From Rhodoferax sp. (lineage in GTDB: Bacteria > Pseudomonadota > Gammaproteobacteria > Burkholderiales > Burkholderiaceae_C): a stretch of DNA of 8,694 bases. This document shows, piece after piece, positions 6,224 through 8,694 of the stretch (position 1 is the first letter of the stretch; the number at the start of each line of letters is the position of its first letter). A program made the position numbers and the translations under genes. The notes beneath the pieces were generated by a model. The model was given only the letters and a program-made list of their open reading frames with translations. It was not told the origin of the DNA and ran no database searches. The stretch spans positions 1 through 8,694 of the forward strand of contig JALNWC010000088.1 in NCBI GenBank assembly GCA_023231075.1, read 5' to 3'.

Positions 6224-6246
6224 CTGACCATTCGCTCTGACCATTC
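6224..6246 (+). repeat. Direct repeat CTGACCATTC upstream of the transglutaminase-like gene
   Basis: Two exact 10-bp copies, at 6224-6233 and 6237-6246, have a 13-bp period. They lie 37-59 bp upstream of the ATG at 6283, just before an AT-rich patch (6259-6270). The position is where an activator site or the -35 region of this gene might be. Chance duplication is also possible. Confidence 0.35.
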
Positions 6247-6282
6247 ACACGACGCCCCATTTTTAAATTTCAGAGATCCCGC

Positions 6283-8694
6283 ATGTCCATTCACGCTGCA
6301 CTGACCCACGTTACCCACTACACCTACGACCGGCTGGTTGCCCTGGGCCCGCAAGTGGTGCGCCTGCGCCCTGCCCCGCATTGCCGCAGCAAGATCATTT
6401 CCTATTCGCTCAAGATCGAGCCCGAGGGCCATTTCATCAACTGGCAGCAGGACCCATTTGCCAATTACCAGGCGCGTCTGGTTTTTCCGGACAAGACGAA
6501 GGAATTCAAGGTCACCGTCGACCTGGTGATGGACATGGCGGTCTACAACCCGTTTGATTTTTTCCTGGAGCCCGCGGCCGAAGAGTTTCCGTTTGAGTAC
6601 GAAGCGGCCCTCAAACAGGAGCTGGCGCCCTATCTGATCCCCGAGCCGGCGACACCCCTGGTGCAAGCCTATCTGGACAAGATCGACCGCACCAAGCGCC
6701 GCAGCGTGATATTTCTGGTCGACTTGAACCAGAGCGTGCACCAGGCCATCGGCTACACCATCCGCATGGAACCGGGTGTCCAAGCGCCCGAAGAAACGCT
6801 CACCCTGGGCTCGGGTTCGTGCCGTGACTCGGCCTGGCTGATGGTCAACCTGCTGCGCCACTGCGGTCTGGCGGCACGCTTTGTCTCGGGCTACCTGATT
6901 CAGCTCAAGCCCGATGTGAAGGCCCTCGACGGCCCGAGCGGCACCGAGGTGGATTTCACCGACCTGCACGCCTGGTGCGAGGTCTATTTGCCCGGCGCCG
7001 GCTGGGTCGGTTTGGATGCCACCTCGGGTCTGCTGGCCGGTGAAGGGCATATTCCCTTGGCCTGCACGCCTCAGCCATCGGGTGCCGCGCCGATTGAAGG
7101 CGGTGTTGACGAATCCGAAGTCACCTTTGCCCACCACATGCAGGTGACCCGCATTTACGAGTCGCCGCGCGTCACCAAACCCTATACCGAAGAGCAATGG
7201 GCAGCCATCATGGCGCTCGGCGATGCCGTGGATGCCGAACTGGTGGCGGGCGATGTGCGCCTGACCATGGGCGGCGAGCCCACCTTTGTCGCCAACAGCG
7301 ACCGCGATGCACCAGAATGGAACACTGACGCCCTGGGTCCGACCAAGCGCGGTTTTGCCACCGAATTGGTGCATAAACTGCGCCACGAATACGGCCAGGG
7401 CGGCTTTTTGCACTTTGGCCAGGGCAAGTGGTACCCCGGTGAGCAACTGCCGCGCTGGGCACTCAACATTTATTGGCGCGCTGACCAGGAACCCGTCTGG
7501 CGCAACCCGGCCCTGTTCACGGATGAGCGCACGCCCACGCACTACACCAGCGCCGACGCGCAAGCCTTCACAGCGCTGCTGGCCAGCAAGCTGGGGGTGA
7601 CCGGCAAGCACATTCAAACGGCCTATGAGGACAGCTGGTACTACCTGTGGCGTGAACGTCGACTGCCGGTCAATGTCGACCCCTTCAACTCCAAACTGGA
7701 CGACGAAATGGAGCGCGCCCGCCTGCGCCGGGTCTTTGAGCAGAAACTCGACACCCCGGTCGGCTACGTGCTGCCGATCAAGGTGGCGGGCTACGACGAA
7801 CAATATGGTGCCGCCTGGACCACCGGTCCCTGGTTTTTGCGCGATGAACGCATGTACCTGATGCCCGGCGACTCGCCCATGGGCTTGCGCCTGCCGCTGG
7901 ACTCGCTGCCCTGGGTCAGCGAGGCGGATTTTCCTTACCTGATCGAACAAGACCCCTCGGTGTTGGTCGGGCCCCTGCCCAGTTACGGCACGGTGGCCGC
8001 CAAATATGCGCCGGGTGCACCGGGTGCAATGGGGCGTGCGCCAGGCACGGCGGGTCTGGCCCTGGGGGCTGCAGCGCGGGCCGCGGCGGCTGCCAGCGCC
8101 AAGGCATTGGCTGGCAACAGCTACCTGGCAGGCAGCGGCCCGCAGTCCGAAGCGGCGCGCAAGCTGCAATCCAGCAGTGGACCGCAATCAGCTTCGGCTG
8201 CCCACGCCCAAAGCGCAGCCCAAACCGAACCCGCCGACTTTGCCCGCGTGCCCGCCGCACACGAGTCCGCCCACTGGATCACCCGCACCGCGCTGTGCGT
8301 CGAGGTGCGCGACCCGCGCCGCGCCAGTGGCCCCAAGGCCGAGGCCGTCGGTGAAAAATCGGGGGTTCTGTATGTCTTCATGCCACCCCTGGAAAAGCTG
8401 GAGCATTACCTCGATTTGCTGGCCGCCATTGAAGCCAGCGCCGAAGAACTGGGCATGCAACTGGTGCTCGAAGGCTATCCGCCGCCGCGCGACCCGCGCC
8501 TGAAACTGCTCAGCGTCACGCCCGACCCGGGTGTGATCGAAGTCAACATCCACCCGGCGACGCACTGGACGGAACTGGTCGCCAACACCGAATTTTTGTA
8601 CCAGGCTGCCTTCGAGTCGCGCCTGAGCGCCGAGAAGTTCATGACCGACGGCCGCCATACCGGTACCGGCGGCGGCAACCACTTTGTGATGGGC
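6283..8694 (+). CDS. Transglutaminase-like / DUF2126 (putative amidoligase) fusion protein, 3' end cut by window edge
   Basis: The frame stays open for 804 codons to the right edge. The start is certain: an in-frame stop lies at 6238, and 6283 is the first possible start after it. Residues 1 to about 135 match the bacterial transglutaminase N-terminal beta domain (T-H-Y-T-Y-D ... V-V-R-L-R-P). The papain-like core follows, with Cys180 in G-S-G-S-C-R-D-S, His229 in D-L-H-A-W, and Asp245 in G-L-D-A-T-S-G-L, a complete triad. From about 310 the DUF2126 domain begins (G-G-E-P-T-F-V at 330-336) and continues through V-I-E-V-N-I-H-P (751-758) and G-T-G-G-G-N-H (794-800). Pfam describes DUF2126 as a putative amidoligase. 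Full-length relatives have about 1,100 residues, so roughly 300 are missing. Relatives often neighbour ATP-grasp and alpha-E genes, suggesting peptide or amide-bond synthesis. There is no signal peptide; it is probably cytoplasmic. An Ala-rich insert lies at 576-652. Confidence 0.9.
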   Translation, partial: MSIHAALTHVTHYTYDRLVALGPQVVRLRPAPHCRSKIISYSLKIEPEGHFINWQQDPFANYQARLVFPDKTKEFKVTVDLVMDMAVYNPFDFFLEPAAEEFPFEYEAALKQELAPYLIPEPATPLVQAYLDKIDRTKRRSVIFLVDLNQSVHQAIGYTIRMEPGVQAPEETLTLGSGSCRDSAWLMVNLLRHCGLAARFVSGYLIQLKPDVKALDGPSGTEVDFTDLHAWCEVYLPGAGWVGLDATSGLLAGEGHIPLACTPQPSGAAPIEGGVDESEVTFAHHMQVTRIYESPRVTKPYTEEQWAAIMALGDAVDAELVAGDVRLTMGGEPTFVANSDRDAPEWNTDALGPTKRGFATELVHKLRHEYGQGGFLHFGQGKWYPGEQLPRWALNIYWRADQEPVWRNPALFTDERTPTHYTSADAQAFTALLASKLGVTGKHIQTAYEDSWYYLWRERRLPVNVDPFNSKLDDEMERARLRRVFEQKLDTPVGYVLPIKVAGYDEQYGAAWTTGPWFLRDERMYLMPGDSPMGLRLPLDSLPWVSEADFPYLIEQDPSVLVGPLPSYGTVAAKYAPGAPGAMGRAPGTAGLALGAAARAAAAASAKALAGNSYLAGSGPQSEAARKLQSSSGPQSASAAHAQSAAQTEPADFARVPAAHESAHWITRTALCVEVRDPRRASGPKAEAVGEKSGVLYVFMPPLEKLEHYLDLLAAIEASAEELGMQLVLEGYPPPRDPRLKLLSVTPDPGVIEVNIHPATHWTELVANTEFLYQAAFESRLSAEKFMTDGRHTGTGGGNHFVMG
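8008..8238 (+). repeat. Low-complexity Ala/Gly/Ser-rich insert with internal duplications
   Basis: Within the DUF2126 domain, residues 576-652 change abruptly to low-complexity sequence dominated by Ala, Gly and Ser. It begins with a perfect 9-bp tandem duplication, CCGGGTGCA at 8011-8019 and 8020-8028 (P-G-A twice). The pentapeptide S-G-P-Q-S occurs twice, at 618-622 and 632-636. Conserved-looking domain sequence resumes at about 655 (A-A-H-E-S-A-H-W-I). It is probably a flexible linker or surface loop that grew by slippage. Confidence 0.65.

Noticed and set aside
6160..8187. A 675-codon open frame on the minus strand opposite the transglutaminase-like gene
   Set aside because: The plus-strand frame has clear family motifs and a catalytic triad. 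The antisense frame has no recognisable domain and is a GC-rich shadow.

Overview
The window looks like ordinary chromosome from a GC-rich betaproteobacterium, most likely Burkholderiales and probably Comamonadaceae (Rhodoferax/Polaromonas-like). This rests on the mltG-tmk-holB-tatD order, the style of the ankyrin protein after tatD, and the divergent ygfZ. Genus is inference. No tRNA, rRNA, CRISPR array, insertion sequence or integration site was seen.

Left part (1-3802, minus strand): a five-gene run read right to left. mltG (septal murein endolytic transglycosylase) is followed after 8 bp by tmk (thymidylate kinase). Then holB (clamp-loader delta prime), tatD (metal-dependent DNase) and a secreted ankyrin-repeat protein follow. 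The last three junctions are all 4-bp ATGA overlaps, so translation should be coupled from tmk to the ankyrin gene. The ankyrin gene runs off the left edge. Its signal-peptide region is extremely AT-rich, and its likely ribosome-binding site lies in a hairpin formed by the last codons of tatD. A pilZ gene, which sits between holB and tatD in some relatives, is absent.

Middle (3803-5145): ygfZ (folate-binding Fe-S cluster maintenance protein) is divergent from mltG. It ends 6 bp from the end of a convergent 71-codon gene of unknown function. The promoter of that small gene seems to overlap a perfect 9-bp-arm palindrome, a candidate operator.

Right part (5146-8694): an HSL-family alpha/beta-hydrolase (minus strand) is divergent from a large plus-strand protein that runs off the right edge. 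The 174-bp gap between them holds an inverted repeat and a short direct repeat. The large protein has a transglutaminase-type cysteine protease domain followed by a DUF2126 domain (putative amidoligase). An Ala/Gly/Ser-rich, repeat-containing insert of about 75 residues interrupts the second domain.

Most of the window is housekeeping. The least understood parts are the transglutaminase-DUF2126 protein, the ankyrin protein coupled to tatD, and the small gene with the palindromic promoter. None of these alone shows a new defence or mobile system.
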